A stretch of 25,933 nucleotides of DNA from Pedobacter sp. UBA1951 (GTDB lineage Bacteria > Bacteroidota > Bacteroidia > Sphingobacteriales > Sphingobacteriaceae), in assembly GCA_002336465.1 (NCBI GenBank), contig DDEP01000025.1, forward strand, positions 4,713 to 30,645, written 5' to 3'. Below the pieces are notes generated by a model. That model was not told the DNA's origin. It did no database searches and saw nothing but the letters and a program-made list of their open reading frames with translations. Positions 24,485 through 25,933 of the stretch are shown one piece after another. The first letter of the stretch is position 1; every line of letters starts with the position of its first letter. The position numbers and the translations under genes were made by a program.

Positions 24485-25612
24485 TTATTTAAAAATCTTT
24501 TTCAGCATCTCCAGCAATTCCTTTCCACGTAAATTTTTAGCAATAATTTTCCCGGATGGATCTAATAAAAAGTTTGAGGGAACTGAATACACACCGTAAT
24601 TCATAGATACATTATTATCATATTTTTTCAGATCCGAAACGTGCGTCCAATTTAAGCCATCTGTTTTTATGGCATCTATCCATGCGTTTTTATCATCGTC
24701 AAGAGATATACCAATTATGGTAAAATTCCTATTAGTTCCATAAGTTTTCATAGCACTAACCAGATGAGGATTTTCGGCTCTGCAAGGCACGCACCACGAT
24801 GCCCAAAAATCCAGTAGAACATATTTACCTTTGTAATTGCCTAAATTTACAGGGTTCCCAGAAGTATCATTTTGGGTAAATACCGGGGCATACCCACCTA
24901 TAAAAAGACTATCAATGTTAAATTTTAGATTGTCTCCATGGCTATTATTGATTATTTTTTTGGGAAAAGAATTAAACATTTCTCTCTTTTGTACCTCAGA
25001 AAAGGCAGACAAATTCAGCAAAGCCGCATTAATATATGAATTTGGGTACTTCTGAAAATAATCCATCGTCATTTTTCTAGACAATCTGCCCGTGGAGTCC
25101 ATCAGTTTGTTAGCTAAATTTTCCATGATAGTATCATTCGTCATCTTAGCATCTATCCTAGCCTTGCTCGCTAATTTGTATATCTCACTGCCATAATAAT
25201 TTTTATAAAAAAGTTCGTAAGCTCTTGTGGTTTCATTACCCTCTAAAGTTACACTATCCAAGTTTTTCCCTGGAATATTAATCTCAAGTTTACCTTGGGC
25301 CAGACAGATATTTTTAAAACCTTTTATACCATTTATTTCCAACGTATAAGTTTCGCCATTTCTCACTTGCATTGTTGAGTTAAAATGCCCATTTTTAACT
25401 AAAATAGATGGATTTTCCTTTATAGTTTTTCTTTCAGTCTGCTGTTTTTTATAATATCTGCGAGGATAGCTTGGCAATAAATATATTGCAGTTCCATCTT
25501 TTAATTGAGGGGCATAGCCACTGATTTTCAAATCATTTTGAGCATAGCCAAACTGTGCAAACATCAATAATAGCAGAATGAGCGTTATTTTAATTAGAAA
25601 TTGTGTAATCAT
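24485..25612 (-). CDS. TlpA-like thiol-disulfide oxidoreductase with N-terminal DUF4369-like domain
   Basis: A 375-residue secreted protein. The signal peptide is 1-24 (cleavage at GYA-Q, no lipobox cysteine). A DUF4369-like beta domain follows (about 28-125, beginning LKISGYAPQLKDGTAIYLLP), then a helical spacer and a thioredoxin/AhpC-TSA domain (about 236-375). The redox motif is WCVPC with C274 and C277, and the cis-proline region is YSVPSNFLLDP. It should act as a periplasmic thiol-disulfide exchanger; the partner is unknown. The family is highly paralogous in Sphingobacteriaceae. It is convergent to bioD with only a 34-bp gap and no clear terminator, and lies wholly inside the segment bounded by the 28-bp direct repeats, so it may be a later arrival here. 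Confidence 0.92.
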   Translation of the reverse strand: MITQFLIKITLILLLLMFAQFGYAQNDLKISGYAPQLKDGTAIYLLPSYPRRYYKKQQTERKTIKENPSILVKNGHFNSTMQVRNGETYTLEINGIKGFKNICLAQGKLEINIPGKNLDSVTLEGNETTRAYELFYKNYYGSEIYKLASKARIDAKMTNDTIMENLANKLMDSTGRLSRKMTMDYFQKYPNSYINAALLNLSAFSEVQKREMFNSFPKKIINNSHGDNLKFNIDSLFIGGYAPVFTQNDTSGNPVNLGNYKGKYVLLDFWASWCVPCRAENPHLVSAMKTYGTNRNFTIIGISLDDDKNAWIDAIKTDGLNWTHVSDLKKYDNNVSMNYGVYSVPSNFLLDPSGKIIAKNLRGKELLEMLKKIFK

Positions 25613-25766
25613 AATCAGTAAATAAGGAAATCAGTAACCTATATGTTAAAATTTTCTATTACATTCTTAATTTAGTTAGCAACAATTTAAATCTAATTTT
25701 CTAATTTCTAAGCAAAACTTTTAATTAAAGGCTGCATTTTTTCTTCGTAAAAGCATCCCATTACAA

Positions 25767-25794
25767 CTACTCAACACATAAATCTTCCTTAAAA
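25767..25794 (+). repeat. Direct repeat, right copy (bioD-end remnant)
   Basis: It matches the bioD 3' end at 27 of 28 positions and still contains the in-frame TTQHINL-stop reading. No longer part of any gene. The surrounding 298-bp gap (25613-25910) otherwise holds only AT-rich sequence and the tRNA promoter. Confidence 0.9.
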
Positions 25795-25857
25795 ACAGCT
25801 TGTTTTAAATTTAAACAACTATAAACCAAGTATAAAAATAAAATATTGTATTTTTTC

Positions 25858-25888
25858 TTGTATAGATTTTTAATAAATCCTATATTTG
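25858..25888 (+). promoter_or_regulatory. tRNA promoter
   Basis: TTG (25858-25860) and TATATTTG (25881-25888, exact TAnnTTTG) are 20 bp apart. The predicted start lies about 15 bp before the tRNA. Confidence 0.7.
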
Positions 25889-25910
25889 CACCTCGTTAAT
25901 CAAAAACGAT

Positions 25911-25933
25911 GATTCCGTAGCTCAGCTGGTAGA
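25911..25933 (+). tRNA. tRNA gene, 5' end only
   Basis: GATTCCG would be the 5' acceptor strand, TA positions 8-9, GCTC the D-stem and AGCTGGTAGA the D-loop with G18-G19 in place. The anticodon lies beyond the window, so the amino acid cannot be called. The promoter directly upstream supports it. Confidence 0.85.

Noticed and set aside
25800..25818. Palindromic TTGTTTTAAATTTAAACAA as a terminator or integration core
   Set aside because: AT-only symmetry with no T-run after it; too weak to call in such an AT-rich gap.
25911..25933. Assigning the tRNA to a specific amino acid
   Set aside because: Only the first 23 bases are present; the anticodon is outside the window.

Overview
The window looks like chromosomal DNA of a Bacteroidota member of the Sphingobacteriaceae, most likely Pedobacter or a close relative. 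The evidence is low GC, protein families typical of that group (futalosine-pathway MqnC, the Bacteroidetes-type GlmU-like protein, Mpl, type-B L31 without zinc ligands, a LytS-type sensor kinase with a beta-propeller, DUF4369-TlpA) and repeated upstream matches to the Bacteroidota -7 promoter element TAnnTTTG instead of sigma70 boxes. Most genes are housekeeping. No CRISPR array, transposase, integrase or phage gene was seen.

Layout. 1-2400 (minus) is a tandem pair of M16 zinc-protease subunits, one catalytic and one without zinc ligands; the second runs off the left edge. 2547-3671 (plus) is mqnC for menaquinone. 3721-7432 (plus) is a two-component system: a LytTR response regulator overlapping a propeller/LytS-type histidine kinase. 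7433-8656 is the most intriguing part: a tandem LytTR-like site and promoter immediately behind the kinase, a roughly 165-nt ATG-free transcribed stretch ending in a strong terminator (small RNA or attenuated leader), then a small hydrophobic protein overlapping an ABC ATPase. 8921-9118 encodes an extremely acidic 65-residue protein between a strong promoter and a strong terminator. 9208-10326 is a GNAT-like protein. A 92-bp inverted-repeat element separates it from a convergent DJ-1/PfpI gene.

15592 down to 11076 (minus) is a compact probable operon: GlmU-like, tpiA, prmA, mpl, XRE regulator. rpmE2 lies upstream behind its own terminator. 16211-18343 (plus) is a thiolase plus an unknown secreted protein. 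18440-21878 holds two tandem proton-dependent oligopeptide (POT) transporters; the second lacks the two extra helices of the first. 21977-24450 is a polyprenol-phosphate mannosyltransferase followed by bioF and bioD (biotin). 24485-25612 (minus) is a TlpA-like lipoprotein-free thiol-disulfide protein. This gene sits between two 28-bp direct repeats, the left one being the very 3' end of bioD, which suggests an insertion or duplication event. The window ends in the first 23 bases of a tRNA gene behind a canonical promoter.

The best candidates for something undescribed are the LytTR-controlled small RNA/membrane protein/ABC ATPase locus and the bioD-end duplication. Both are inferences from sequence pattern only.
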